64,000 bases of DNA from Symbiodinium natans. Lineage: Eukaryota; Sar; Dinophyceae; Suessiales; Symbiodiniaceae. The stretch covers positions 217,614-281,613 of the forward strand of contig CAJNDS010002756.1 of the NCBI GenBank assembly GCA_905221605.1, given 5' to 3'. The position numbers were made by a program, and so were the translations under genes. Of this stretch, positions 41,550-53,540 are shown piece after piece; positions within the stretch are counted from its first letter, which is position 1, and each line of letters opens with the position of its first letter. A model generated the notes under the pieces. The model was not told the origin of the DNA, searched no databases, and saw nothing but the letters and a program-made list of their open reading frames with translations.

Positions 41550-44214
41550 CCTGCCAAGCCTAGTGGTTTGGAACAATTGCTGCTTTACCTCCAAAATCGG
41601 GTTAGTATCCCAGGTGGCGTCAAGTTCAAGATGGGCGAGTGGCACGGCGTCGAAGAGCTGCGATCTGAGGAAGTTTGCAAAAGCATCTTACTTGGTGTGT
41701 GGCACGTGGCGGTCGTGCCACTGTTCCAAGGTTCAATCCGCCACCCAATCCGTAAAGACTCGGCATCGGGCTTTGGCTATGGACACCCGCTGGTCAGGCA
41801 GGAGCCAGAGGACTGTCGTGCACTTTGTGCTCCTTTTGTGTTGCCTCCTTCATTCAGCTGTCCCCTGCCAAGCGCATGCAAGCGGCAATATGTCCATTCC
41901 TTGAAGGAAGGCATCACCGACTACCCCTGAGAGAGCTTGGTCGAAATGCGCAAGAAAGTCAAATCTTCCTTTTGTTGTCGCATGCTAGTGTTGGACAGTT
42001 TGCAAGGTTGTCGTGCAAGTAACAAGCAGTCATGTGAGAAACCCCTTGCGAGCGACTGCAATTTCGCGGCATTGCTCACGGTTTTGCAGGCTTCGCATCT
42101 GGTACTGTTAGGTTCGTCGAGAAGCTATGTGCTGTCTTGTTCATGCATATTTCCAGCATCGTTGATACATTGAAGCAGGGCGTTCATCCTTATAGTGGCG
42201 CCTGCCATTCTGTGAGCTTGCCCGGTCCTTGCAATGGTTCTGCTTCTGCATCCGTCAGCATCGCCACCAAAAAAGTTGCCTTCTCGAAACACGCCAGGTC
42301 CTTCAACTTGCACAGGATTACGCAGAGTTCGCCCAAACAATTACTGCGCCAGGCGCATGCAAAGCTAAGCATCGAGGAGTTGCGCGAGGATGCCGTGAGG
42401 GAAGAGCCAGCGGCCTGGTCTCCACATGTCTCCACGTCTACGACGCTTCAAGTTGATTGCCTGAAGGGTGGCCGCTAACAGGGTAACCTGGGCCACGACC
42501 GTCTTATCCGTTTTTGCAGAAGGCTGTAACCCTGGTATCATCTTCAAGGAAAGTCTTTCCCCGTTTGTTGCAAAGTAGTGCTTGCAACAACGCTGCCCTC
42601 ATGAGCTGCTCCCATCAGCCTCACCGACGGTGGATGAGTCAAACTCAGCTGGTCCAGCTCCAGCTGGTTTGTGATGGGACCAAGGTTTAAGAATGCACTG
42701 CTGCAAACCCGGCATCTTGCTCGCTAGTGCTGGGCGCTTTGTTTTTACTTTTGGCGCACCGAAACAAATAAAGCCATCACCCCGAAAAAAATCAGATTTG
42801 GTGCGGCCGGAACAACACCTGAGCGATCCTGGAACCACAAGCCCTTGACCTCAGCCCCAAGCCTTGACCCCAACCATGTTAACTGTCAAGCAGGTTTGGC
42901 ATTGGGCTTTCGCGACCGCGCAATATATCTGTGAAAGTTGAAGGGGGTTTAGTGTTCGGGAGAAGGGATGATGCTCTAAGTTTGTACTCTGGGACTTTCG
43001 CTGGAGGTTCAACCTGGAGCTTGACGTTGGGAGCCGAGTGCTGGTTTTAGCCATAGTCTCTGAATTGATATGGGCCGCTTTTTGTTTGGTTTGTCGGCTG
43101 TGCTTTTCAATGGATGGCATACCAGGAACACCTGATCCAGCGTTGGCGTCATCTGACGGCGCAGGGCGACGTGAGCTCGGGCCTTCTCTGCAGTTCTTGT
43201 GTCTTTATCCTGGGGCAATCTGGATATCCAGAAGTTCAGGGTAGCAAAATCGGAAGCCTCACCTCATGGGCCGCTCCGTGTCATTGCTGCATCTCAGCTT
43301 CGGCTTAGGGCATAACCTAAGGACGAAATGGTGCACATCACAGCGGCTCCCTTATGTCCTGGTCCAAAGCCAAGGGGGGGGGGCTCTTCGCACCAATCAG
43401 ACACGGCCACATGCGCAAGTACGCCCCGAGTGCGCAAGAGTCGTCGGTTGATTGAAGTTGCTCGAAGGGCATGAAATCCACGGCATGAAATCCACTGCCA
43501 TGTGAAGTTGATGTCCTGTGAGGTGGCTCGTGGTGTACCGGTGGGTCGCCGTGCGGAACAAGCCTTCGCTTGAGGACTGCCAGAATCCTGTGCAGCTTTT
43601 GGAAGAGCTTGAACTTCGTTTGTGGAATGGGTTCTCCTTTTTTTGCCTCTGGGCTTGTGGGCTGGCGATGGTTTTTCCTTCTCCATGATATTGTAGGAAG
43701 CTCCATTGTTGTCAGGGCCAAATCTTGACGGGCCTCGCTCGCGGGGACCCTGTCTTCTGTGCCCGGCACTCAGCCAAGTGAGGGAGTTTCCCTGTATGGG
43801 AACTGATTCATGAAGGTGTGGGCATGGGGAGTTTGGCCATGGGGATGCTGAACACACATACGAGCGCATCGACTGTAAGGAACGATGCAGGGGCTTGCTT
43901 GGGTGGCTTGGCCTGGGATGTCGAAAGACAGCCCAGGGGAAGTTTTTGAAGGGGCGTCCTTTTATGTCCTGTAGAGAGTGTGGCCACATTGTGACTTAGT
44001 CTTTGTGCAGGCCAGGCAGCAGAGCACAGGAGTTGAGGCAGCACTCGCAAGCGGGCGGGTTGTCTGGAACATGCTGTCAGATGCTTCAGATTGTGGCTAG
44101 CTTTGGAAGGGGTCGCAGAATCGGAATGCTGTAGACTCGCTTCTGCTAAGCTGCGATGACAAAACCACCGGTGGGTCGACAGTCGGCACGGTGAGAGACA
44201 TGGTCATTATTTCA

Positions 44215-44253
<39 letters not shown>

Positions 44254-44860
44254 GCTTGCCCATGGCGTCTTTGAATCGAAGCTCTCAATCATTCGTATCA
44301 TTCGTACAGTTGAAGCTAGATTTGCATCCCTGCTCTAAGCTCGGAGCTGAGTCTTCAGGTGGCCATGGAAGGCCCGTGGGCATTCACCTCAGCGCCCTCG
44401 TTGCATCTCTTCCGGACAACAAGGGCAGACCTCCACTTCGCAATGCAGAAGCCGGGGCTTAGGCTTAAGCTTAGGCTAACAAACAAGGAGGTCCATGGCT
44501 CTGCACCGCATTTTGATGTTTCTGGCTAGGGCTTCGGTTTCCTAAGATTTCGGGCTGCGGGCCCTTCGCTTGAGGTCAAGATCAGCCTGGACAAAGAGCC
44601 AAGCCTCCCACCAAAAGGCGGGTTGAGTTCTGTGCATCAGAAGAGGTGTATCGGCTAACTGCAAAAGAAACCCTCAACTCTCATCTATGAAGTAGCCAGG
44701 CCACCACAGCCCTGATACACCACTCACGACGACATAAGGCTTCAGATCCTTTAGGGTCTTTCCTACAGCGCTGATCCAGGTGGCGAGGACCTGGTCCGGA
44801 CCCGCAGGAGGCCTTGGTGGGATGAGGGGCTTTCACGTGTCGCGGTTGAGGCTCTAGAAA
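41550..44860 (+). other. mostly non-coding; one or two weak exons
   Basis: A frame at about 42355-42415 after CTGCGCCAG reads AHAKLSIEELREDAVREEPA and may be an exon. Another at 41600-41700 (GGVKFKMGEWHGVEELRSEE) is possible. Long minus-strand frames at 43294-43989 lack protein-like character. A (CT)n microsatellite lies at 44218-44248. Confidence 0.3.
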
Positions 44861-44864
44861 AGCA

Positions 44865-45331
44865 GTGGCCCAGAGACGATTTGAAGGGATTCTGGAGGAT
44901 ATCCTTAAATGGTCAAAGGGACTCGCACGAAGTCAGCACTTTGCTATGGACAGCTTGTGCACATGCTGTCCTTCCAAGGCAGAAAGCCCATCGTCCTTGC
45001 AAGAGTGTAAGCGCGGCCCTGGGCCCCAAAGCTCCTATACAACCGCATCGTGCAGCCGCTCGTGTCTGTTTGCCCGGCTTTTGGCTTAAAGCGATGCTTC
45101 CCCCTGCGAGCGTCTCCGCGGGCACACCGGCCACCGCGGCCACGCCGGCCGCTGGCCCAGGCCCGGGTTCGTAACGACTCAGCAGATCCCAGCACCAGTA
45201 GTGATCAGCAGGCCAATGTAAGGAGGGTGATGTCGCAGATTGAAGTTGTGTGCGGCATGTTCTGGAGCCGAGATGAGCAGCGCATCAAAGAGGCGTATGC
45301 GGCTGTTCAAGGAAACAAGTCCTGTTCTTAA
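44865..45331 (+). CDS. possible exons of an unknown protein
   Basis: A stretch from about 44865 reads QRRFEGILEDILKWSKGLAR. A second at about 45160-45331 reads NVRRVMSQIEVVCGMFWSRD then EQRIKEAYAAVQGNKSCS, ending in TAA. Both look helical and coding. No domain is recognised. The 3' end lies about 90 bp from a convergent minus-strand candidate. Confidence 0.35.
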
Positions 45332-45422
45332 GTGGGTTCGAGGCCGGTTGCGCAAGAGTCTTCTTTCCAGTGCGAGCGGGACATGCAAGTCTAGGGATCC
45401 CATGAAGAGATGTTATGCCTAG

Positions 45423-46710
45423 TTATGCAGTCTTGTAGTTTGGTAGGCTTGTCTCACGCTGGGCGTGCTGCCTCGCTGGATGGTCGCTCCATGGTTCTTC
45501 GTGCCGTGGCTGGTCTGCCTCCTTGTTGATACACGCTTCAGTCAGTTGGCAGCAGTCCAAGGTGCCGGCTTCGTTCTGCCTGCAGCCCGAAGGTTTGTGG
45601 CCAGAGCCTCTAGCAGACTCATGCATCGCAGGGCCGGCGCGTAGGAGTGTAGGATACAGACCGCCCGGTTCTTCGCTGAGGGCCAGCTGGGCGGGAACGG
45701 ACGGATGATGGGAGCGAGGCAGGGGGCATTGCGCATGCCGGTATTGTGTGAGCCATGTGCCAGCAGGAGTCGTGCAGTTGCCTATGCAACTTCCTCCGAA
45801 ATCAAGGCCGGCATCCATCTCAGAGTTCATTGTGCGAAAGAGAAAGTTTTCGGATCTTGCTGCTGGTGGCTGCGTCACGGAATTCTAGACACAAAGACAA
45901 GGAGTCGACTGCCAGCCAGGCACCGTCTTCCATCTACTTCCTTGCACCTTGGCTGTCAGAGCCGCTTGTGATGATGGTGTCTTTGGTCACTCTTGTTGCC
46001 GCGGACTCTAGTGGTAGAAGTCGGGTCTCGCCGTCGTCGATGTCATCGAAGTCGGTGTCACAGTCGTTGGCATGGTGGCAGTCGTCACGGGTGGCGTTTG
46101 CAGAGACAGCTTGTGATTAGAGTGGCGCTGTAGGGACGCAACCATCATGGCGGTTGTTTGCCATCCGCCCGGGTATTCATGCAAGTAGCACTGCCAGCTC
46201 AACAGGGCTTCAGAATCTTGCAGATCTGACATGATCGCATGGATCAGAGATGAGGGTTGCAGAGAGTCGTGAGTTCGGCAAACTGCAGCCTGCTTGCAAG
46301 GTACACCGCGACTTCTGTGACCACGTGCTCTTCTTCGAGGTGCAACTGTAGCTGTAGCTCATGAATGCCATGAAGCACTGACAAATCCGGCAAACTTGTG
46401 CCATGCTCAGTTTGCCATTATGTGCCTGGAGCCTTTGCTGTAGAACTTCCGCGTCCCTCATCTTGTCAGCAGTCAGCCCTCGCCAGTGTGCAATATTTGC
46501 ACCTCACTTGCAGGATGGCTCCTTCTGCCATGGCTCCAATGTCCTCCGTGGTGCCAAGGGTGGGCGCTGGGAGCTCCAGGACTGGGAAGGTTCTGAGCTT
46601 TCCCGGCACCTTGGGATTGCGGTTGCCGCACCAACCATGGGCTTTGGGGCGTTGGCGATGACATCTTGCAGCTCACTCAAGCTGAAGCATAGTTTCGTCC
46701 CAGGCACATG
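45423..46710 (-). CDS. possible multi-exon minus-strand gene, unknown
   Basis: Reading right to left, four stretches look coding. 46705-46560 contains SELQDVIANAPKPMVGAATA. 46446-46340 contains RDAEVLQQRLQAHNGKLSMA and CRICQCFMAFMSYS after an AG. 46229-46120 contains DLQDSEALLSWQCYLHEYPG after ATGTCAG. 45878-45423 is a long frame with ACINKEADQPRHEEPWSDH. The exons are Gln- and Met-rich with no domain I know. Its orientation opposes nearly every other gene in the window. Confidence 0.3.
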
Positions 46711-46866
46711 GGTGGGACTCGGGTTGTAAGCTAGCCTGTTGCGCGTGCTTCGGACTCAGCTCAGGGAAAAAGATGCCCAGCACACAGGCATCTTTCGCTC
46801 AGGCTAAACGGCTAGACAGACTGATCCCGGACTCCTGTAGACTCAGAGAGATTGAGCTCCAATGCC

Positions 46867-47322
46867 ATGGCGCGGTCCAAGTGCTGGGGCCTGGCTTTGG
46901 TTGCTCTGCTGTTGCTTGACTGCAGGCCACGGTGTCAGTCAGCTAGGCAAGATGCGCGGCGCACCACCAAGACGAATTGTTGTCAGGTTCTGCGTGCGAA
47001 GGGGTTTCGAGGGCTTTGCGGTGCCGCCGCAACTGGGCTGAGTTTGTCCATGCTGAACATGCACTTGTGTGTTCATAGTATCTCACCGAATTGGCAGATT
47101 ATTGCAAACAGAGAGCTCAGGGATGCTAAGATGTGGATCTCGCGGGCTGTTAGTGGCAGGTTAGTGACTCTTGACACTGACAGGCAACAGCGGGCGCTGG
47201 TAACAGGCCTGCCCCACGGCTGTTGTCTGCATAGTCGGATTTCTGTAGATTCTGTGGGAGGGCTGGGACTGTGCCCGAATGCTGCAATCACTCACAGTTG
47301 GGGTGGGCCATGTTGCCTATAA
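46867..47322 (+). CDS. secreted or plastid-targeted protein, N-terminal signal (unknown)
   Basis: From ATG 46867 the frame begins MARSKCWGLALVALLLLD, a clear signal peptide (basic start, Leu/Ala core), followed by the basic, serine/threonine-containing SARQDARRTTKTNC, which could be a plastid transit region. I prefer this start over an ATG or alternative start 15 bp upstream because the signal then has standard length. A second mildly hydrophobic stretch (GLCGAAATGLSLSML) follows at residues about 52-66. The remainder to the stop at 47322 has no known domain and may include intron, so only the first 60 or so codons are well supported. Confidence 0.4.
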   Translation: MARSKCWGLALVALLLLDCRPRCQSARQDARRTTKTNCCQVLRAKGFRGLCGAAATGLSLSMLNMHLCVHSISPNWQIIANRELRDAKMWISRAVSGRLVTLDTDRQQRALVTGLPHGCCLHSRISVDSVGGLGLCPNAAITHSWGGPCCL

Positions 47323-48700
47323 GAATTGGCGCAATGACCTAAGAGAGGAGGAGAGGCTTGCGAGGCATACCGGAAGCCGTGATGCGTCGTGCTGGGTCGG
47401 AAACTCCCGAGAGTCGTGCCAGAAAATCGGAAAACCGACAGGAAATGATAAATGTGAGATCTTGAGTTAGTCTTCCCCAGGGCTCCCGAAGCCCTGAACC
47501 AACCCGAACCCCTAAAAATTCCTGGAAGGGATAGATCGTCGCTCTCACTTTCTTTCCTTACCCCCCCCCATCTCCCTCCACCTCTCTCTCTCTCTCTTGT
47601 GGATGCTGCGCAGCGGGCTTCCTTTGTCGTGGCTGTAGTGCCGACGTATGACATAATGACAACTCAGAGGCGCAAATTCGCTGCTGCTGCTGCTGCTGCT
47701 CCCATTTGTGAGAAGATGCAAGAGGCTCCCAGTTCGTGAGAGCAGAACTACAACCTGCTCGCGCCACCCATCGGCACCCATCGCATTCTCCCAAGCCGTG
47801 CCAGCTGGCGCTACACTGGAAACCCGCAACCACAGGGACAGTGCAGCTTAGGGCATTCCGGCCTCCGGTAGAGAAAAGCAGTTGAAAGAATGCCGCCCAG
47901 GCGCTGCCGGATTTCTTGGCCGTGAGCTCTGCTGCCAGCTCCTCGAGGCCCATCTCGATTCTTAAAGTTCCTACAGTCTGGCAAAGCTTTTTTTGAGGGC
48001 AAGTTCTTTGTAGCGAGGAATGAGGTTCACCGGTAGGCTTGAAAGGGGGGGGGGGTTCGCTAATCAGCATCCAACATGTCTTGCACGAGTGAGTTTGGAT
48101 TTAGCACTGCCAGGCCGGCTGGCACGTCACAGCTCTGGTCCGTGACGCCACGCCATCAGCATTTCTGGATATTCCTTGTGTTCTTTGGATACTTTTAGGA
48201 TTTGTGCAGTGTAGGGCTTGTCGAGGATAGCAAGGGTTTTAAATGTTGTTGTCCGGTTGCAGATCTTACATATCCTACCGGGAGCAGCGTTCTATCGCTT
48301 GCCGTTTGGGAAGTCTCGTCGCGAGCCCAGGCGTCCTCTGAGCGCACGCAGACCCTGAAGGAGCCAGCCCTAACCCTAGGCCAAGGAGACCCTAAGCAAC
48401 AAACATTGCTGGAGAACCCAAGTTGTTGACAGAATGTCCGTTCTCCGGTGGGACTGGGGCTGACGTGCCTGCGCATGCCTGTTGTGGATCCTAAGAACTC
48501 AAGAATGGTATTCAGAGTTTAAGTTTGGCGATTTGCAATGATCTCTGCCGAACACGCAACGTTCAAACGGTAAGCAAAGCTTGCCCCCATCATCCCACCA
48601 GGAGCTGGCAGGTTCGATCTCGGCGCACTTCCAAACCGTCGAGCGACTTGGCAGCTGAGGGCTGATGTTTTCATTGTTGTTTTTTCTTCCCTTTTGGCAT
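47323..48700. other. no recognisable gene; short simple repeats
   Basis: A C/CT-rich stretch lies at 47561-47600, (CTG)n of about seven units at 47681-47702, and a G-run at 48044-48054. Frames on both strands are not convincing. Confidence 0.4.
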
Positions 48701-48706
48701 GGTCCA

Positions 48707-48708
<2 letters not shown>

Positions 48709-48756
<48 letters not shown>
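48709..48756 (+). repeat. (GA)n microsatellite
   Basis: About 23 GA units. Confidence 0.95.
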
Positions 48757-48757
<1 letters not shown>

Positions 48758-48799
48758 GCAGCATGCGCTAACCCGCCTTCCAACGTGCGTCCAAGCTGC

Positions 48800-48900
48800 G
48801 CCAGGCTTGATCTGCTGGATGAGGACGCGTTCTCGTCTCTGCTGGAAGATGACAGGCGAGATGGGAGCTCCAATGTTGGTATATTTGTCGTATTCTGTTT
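48800..48900 (+). CDS. possible acidic exon upstream of the transporter
   Basis: A + frame reads ARLDLLDEDAFSSLLEDDRR then DGSSNVGIF. It is acidic and protein-like. It may be a 5' exon of the transporter gene or unrelated; the antisense frame here is Ser-rich and also open. Confidence 0.25.
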
Positions 48901-49127
48901 ATCCATGTGTGGCAGAGGTAACGTTGCCATTTTCATCGTTCTCGTACTGACTTGAGGCCTCCTGGCTTCTGCCTGGGCCAATGGGCTTTAGTGTTGAGCT
49001 CTCGTCTTTGATCTCGGAGGTTTCTTTCCTGGTTTAACGCATTTTCGTTGTGGAATGTTTCGCCAGATATGTGTCAAGCGGGATCCCACCACAAAACGTC
49101 TGGGGGATCACCTCCGCATTCGTAGCC

Positions 49128-50603
49128 ATGATGCCCCCCGCAGAAGAGCCTCCCCGCGCAAGCTGGGTCGACAGGCAGCTGCTGCGAGAGCTGCCCAATG
49201 AATGGCGAGTTGCATACCTGTTCTTTGCCTTGGCCCTCATGCTCGTACTCGGAACAGGCTTGATGATCAACCCGGCCACCATCTCCACCTTTGTGGACTC
49301 GGTGGGCGTCGATCAGCAGCCTGTCGCACAAACGTACCTTCCGCTGGTTCTTTTCCCGATCCTCTTCCTTTACAACTTCCTTTGGGCGGCCCTCCGAAGT
49401 CCTCAACTTCTGGTTACCGTGGTTTGTGTAGTCTACTGCGTGATTTACACGTTCATTGCCGTGCGATCGCTAATGCAGCCACACATTGAGCCGTGGCTGG
49501 CGTGGATCCTGTTTTACACCACGAACACAAAGTCCGTTTTGTTTCCTGTGATGCTTTGGAGCGTCATGAACGACCTGTCCTCCACTCAGTATTCGAAGGT
49601 AGCATATCCTGCGTTGGTCTTCGCCGGCCAAGTCGGGGGTCTTGCAGGCTCTTTGTATGCCACCTTTGTTCATCACGTCGGTGGAACCTCGGGCCTCTTG
49701 GTGGTCCAGGCTGCCGCACTGGTGGTCATCGCAGTGTTGGTGTGGTTTGCTTGTCGGCTGGCGGCAGTGGCAAGTCCAGTCCCTGCAGTGGCAACCCTCG
49801 AAACCTCCCTCCAGCCGGTGGCTGGCGCAGGCATCATGGAAGAGGCACGTGCGCCCCTCGCAGGCACGGTGCAGAGGAACTGTTGCGTGGTGGGGCTCCG
49901 TGCGGCGATCCGCAAGCTGTGGGAAAGTGTGGAGGGCATCGCGCTGATCCTCTCCCGTCCCTTCGTTGCTGGAATTTTCTGGATCGCTTGCGCCCATCTA
50001 GTACCTCGAGTCATTTTGGACTATCAGGGCACAGCTCTGACAAATGAGCGATGGCCGCGGAAAGTGGATGGCCACACAGTACCTGGGAACAAGGACAAAC
50101 AGACGGCTTTTTTTGCTTGGTGCAATGTCGCTAACACCATCGGAACGGGGTTGCTGTCGGTGTTTGGCCTTCGCAGTCTCATCGAGCGCGGCGGGCTTCT
50201 TCTGACGCTGTTGGCGCTGCCCATTGCTATGGTGATTTCAGTTCTTCTTGTGTGCTTCTACCACAACTTCTGGACGGTGCAAGCGGTGTTGGTGGTGGTC
50301 AACGTGATCCAGTATGCCTTGAATGGACCCAGCAGAGAGATGCTGTATGTCCGCACCTCGAAGAGCATCAAGTACAAGGCTAAGAGTTGGTCCGACATGT
50401 ATGGGAACTTTCTTCAGAAGACCATTGGCGCCTTGATCAACCTCCATGTCAACCGTGAAGAGGATGCCTGTCAGCCGCATTGCTTCAATCCGATTTTCAC
50501 AGGCAGCTTCACCGTCGGGTGGGTGATTGTTTGGGCCATCATCGCAGGTCTCCTCGGAGTCAAACATGCTCAGCTGGTACGTGATGATGAGATTGTGAGT
50601 TGA
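49128..50603 (+). CDS. nucleotide transporter, NTT/TLC ATP-ADP translocase family, single exon
   Basis: About 491 residues from the first in-frame ATG at 49128, with about eleven to twelve hydrophobic segments (first AYLFFALALMLVLGTGLMIN, last TVGWVIVWAIIAGLLGVK). The motif NGPSREMLYVRTSKSIKYKA followed by KSWSDMYGN matches the conserved REMLY..T....KFKAK.W.D..G segment of the family. These proteins exchange ATP/ADP or import nucleotides; in algae they sit mainly in plastid envelopes. A frame open from 49050 extends upstream with an AG acceptor after TTTCGCC (49064-49065), so an N-terminal targeting exon is possible; none is visible in the coding part. The hydrophilic loop after TM6 is long. 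The last codons GAGATT GTGAGT TGA overlap a good splice donor, so a further 3' exon cannot be excluded. The family call is strong; substrate and membrane are inferred. Confidence 0.82.
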   Translation: MMPPAEEPPRASWVDRQLLRELPNEWRVAYLFFALALMLVLGTGLMINPATISTFVDSVGVDQQPVAQTYLPLVLFPILFLYNFLWAALRSPQLLVTVVCVVYCVIYTFIAVRSLMQPHIEPWLAWILFYTTNTKSVLFPVMLWSVMNDLSSTQYSKVAYPALVFAGQVGGLAGSLYATFVHHVGGTSGLLVVQAAALVVIAVLVWFACRLAAVASPVPAVATLETSLQPVAGAGIMEEARAPLAGTVQRNCCVVGLRAAIRKLWESVEGIALILSRPFVAGIFWIACAHLVPRVILDYQGTALTNERWPRKVDGHTVPGNKDKQTAFFAWCNVANTIGTGLLSVFGLRSLIERGGLLLTLLALPIAMVISVLLVCFYHNFWTVQAVLVVVNVIQYALNGPSREMLYVRTSKSIKYKAKSWSDMYGNFLQKTIGALINLHVNREEDACQPHCFNPIFTGSFTVGWVIVWAIIAGLLGVKHAQLVRDDEIVS

Positions 50604-53540
50604 AGAGGTCGACAACAGTGCACTTTCCAAACAACCGCGGCCTGTGCCCATATCTCACGGAGCTTTGCACATCATGTCGACCAATCTATATCTTATCATT
50701 GCTTCTCCAGGCAGGTTTTGTGTCCTTCCTTGCTGGCGCAGAACAGTTTTCTCTCTGCCACTTGGGCAGATGATGCTGCCAGATCGAAAAAAAGAAGGCG
50801 TGCAACTTTTCTGTGGAGGTGGCATGTGTACGGTTTGGATGAGTCGAACACTGAGTTTGAACCATCAGTCCTCTTGGGTTTTGGTGCTCCAAAACACCCA
50901 GCAGGCAAAAGCTGCTAGCTTGTATTGTATGATGGGCGTATACTTTGATATTCTGCTGGTTTGGAGTGATAGAGAGGGAGACGCCACAGATCCTTTCTGC
51001 AGATTGATCCCTGACCTGTATGACCTTGGTGGTCGAGTTTTGCTGATCATGTTTTGTCTTGGTTGTGGTTTAGCTTACCTGGAATTCGGTTTTTCTCATT
51101 GATGTACTTGCCTCATAAAGCCAGGGCTCGATCTGCTCGGACTTCTTTAGCCTTCCTTAATGGGTTGTTCGTCCGACGTCCCAAAAAAGCAGCTTTCCAC
51201 TTTGCTTGACGGCATTGGAGCGGACAACGCGATGCCGTCAAACTCAAACCCGCAGGCCGAGTGTGGTGTTCCAGCTAGCCGGCATCTTCCGGCGCGTCGC
51301 TGATCCAGTCAAGGACTCCAGGTCTTCTTTCGAAGGTGTGCAGGTAGGCGACAGATTGCGAGTGCAGATGACGAGGCACTCGAAGGCACAACGGATGCCT
51401 GTGCAGGATCTGGTTGTGCCGAACATTGCCATGGCAGAGGCTTGAGCTTCAAGACCCCCTCGCAGATTGTGTGAATGCAGGTGAAACTGCATCATATGTG
51501 GGGAGGGAGTTGTAAGTGCCTGCGTCTGGCTTCGTACTACTAACATGGTTTTACTCTTTTTCAGACTTTGCAGTTGCAGCGAAGCTTCTGCCTAGCCATT
51601 GGGCTCGACAATTCGGCTTGCAGCCAACAAGCGCAACCGAACAACGCAATGGTTTCATGCTGCCTTTGGACCGCCGTGTTAGGAGTGGCTGTTGCCCAGG
51701 CCAGGTGGGTGTTTTCGTATTGAGCCTTCATGTTGAGTCGTGCTAGCTTTGCCTGAACCCTACGCGGGACATCCCGCGGTCGCTTGGCTCGCTTGGCTCG
51801 CTTGACTCGCTTGACTCGCTTGACTCGCTTGACTCGCTTGACCCTCTGTCACTCTCTGTCACTCTCTGTCACTCTCTCTCTCTCTCTCTCTCTCCCTCCT
51901 GCCCCCCAAAGCTGCGCAAAAATGTCGAAGACGTCTAGGCCTCCCGACAGAACGCAGCATCGTCTGTGGGTTTCGTGCCTGCCGCTCGTGTGTGAGTAGC
52001 AAGTCGACGGCCGTACCAGGGTGAGCTACCACAAGCACGGGGTACTGCGGCGAGCACCCTGGGGACCATGGTGGAGCAGACCCTGACCAAGGTGTGGTTT
52101 TAGGAAATGGGGTTGAGGCTTTGAAGACGATTTCGGAAGCTTAAGTTTGGAAGCGGTATTCCAAAGGTGGGTAGCCCTTGCAGCACTCCCCCACAGTCAA
52201 AAGTTGCACATATGCATGGCAGCCCAACAAGCCCCCCCCTCCCCCCCCGCGACACCCCGCTCCCGCCCCCATACTGTGACCCATGTGCACATGACCACTG
52301 AGTGGCACACGGTCCTTATCAAGGATGATGACCAACCCCTGCGACCAGACCCACAACATTTTGACCAAACTTGCTTGGAAATTTATGGGTACTTCCAAAC
52401 TGGGGTCATTCGTCATTACATGTCATAGCCTTATTCAGGATACTTAAGAACCCTACTCATGTTTACCCATTGGCCCTTCAGGTGAGGCAAGCGGGAGTCC
52501 CAAACCCACTATGTTTTGCAACTAAGTGTGACAAAGTCTTGAAGCAGCCCCCCCCCCCCCCCCCCCAAATACAGGGCTAGAGAGCTAAGCTAACCATAAA
52601 CCGTCTGCATGCTGCTTGTCGGTACACCCGTAGAGTCTCTGCACTGCTTTCGTCCTCATCCCCAAGTTTTCAAGTCTTGCGCCTGGCTTCATGCCTGGTT
52701 TCGACTTTGGACACTTGCTTCCAGCTGCATGTGTTGTGAGGTGGGCATAGATAGTCCGTGCTCATTCGACAGTCTCTGGGTCTTGTGCTCGTGCCGGCAG
52801 GCAGCACTTCGGGACAAGCTGGAGGGACAACGGACTGCAATCAGTATAGTAAGAGGACTGCATACGTAAAAGCGAACATAATTTGTGAGTCAGAAGGCAG
52901 AAGGAATACCTTTAGCGTTACGCGACCCGCCTCGGCCTGGGCTTGCCCAGCGGCGAGGTAGCCCAAACCAGAGATGGGAGTGAACGTGCTGTTAGCAAAG
53001 GCTTCAGGGCTTTGAAAGGCTTTGTGCAATCATTCCCTTCTGCCTTCTGGGATGCTGTTGTAACAGGCTCATGCACAGACCAAGCTCCCAAAAGGTGAAA
53101 GTGGCACAACCTGAGAGGGGTACCCGTTCCAGGCAAAAGTGCATGAAAAAGGGGTGCAACCTTGGCGGCTACTGTAGTAGCAACACGAGCTGATGTTTGT
53201 GCTGGGTCAGGACTTCGCACGTGGATTTTGCAAGACCTTGATTCTAGTCAGGCGACAGCCTGGCAGGGCACTGGTTTTGAGGTGTTGCCTTGGTGGGTGA
53301 AAGCGCATGCCCATCTCCTCAACCCCGAACCTGCTGCCAGTGCGTATTGACATTGAAACGCACACCGAGGATATTGGATTGGGCAGCTAGTTGGGAACTT
53401 CATGGGCCTGCCATTCGAGTTTACGCTACCCAGCTGCATTTTGTAGGCTGCTGGCACCGGAACAAAGTTAGCTGGCTGGCATAGCACGAATCCGTCACCG
53501 TGGGTCAGGTCATCCACCTGGGCACCAGGAACTCAGGAAC
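50604..53540 (+). other. weak exons and simple repeats, nothing assigned
   Basis: Possible exon fragments are 50755-50850 (SKKRRRATFLWRWHVYGLDE), 51185-51270 (LSTLLDGIGADNAMPSNSNP) and 52800-52850 (QAALRDKLEGQRTAI). None joins or shows a domain. Homopolymer C runs lie at 52231-52250 and 52548-52566. Confidence 0.3.
51780..51898 (+). repeat. 10-bp and CTCTGTCA tandem repeats
   Basis: CGCTTGACT/CGCTTGGCT units of 10 bp repeat about seven times, then CTCTGTCACT three times, then (CT)n of about nine units. Three simple repeats follow one another without spacers. Confidence 0.85.

Noticed and set aside
43294-43989. 231-codon minus-strand frame
   Set aside because: Pro/His/Arg-rich, no domain, with overlapping frames on the same strand; likely chance in GC-rich DNA.
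48981-48991. Possible spliced-leader fossil before the transporter (GGGCTTTAG)
   Set aside because: Only about half the leader matches and a gap is needed; too weak to report as a feature.
49470-50047. Overlapping frames on both strands within the transporter
   Set aside because: The + strand frame with a dozen hydrophobic segments and the REMLY motif explains the region; the others are shadows.
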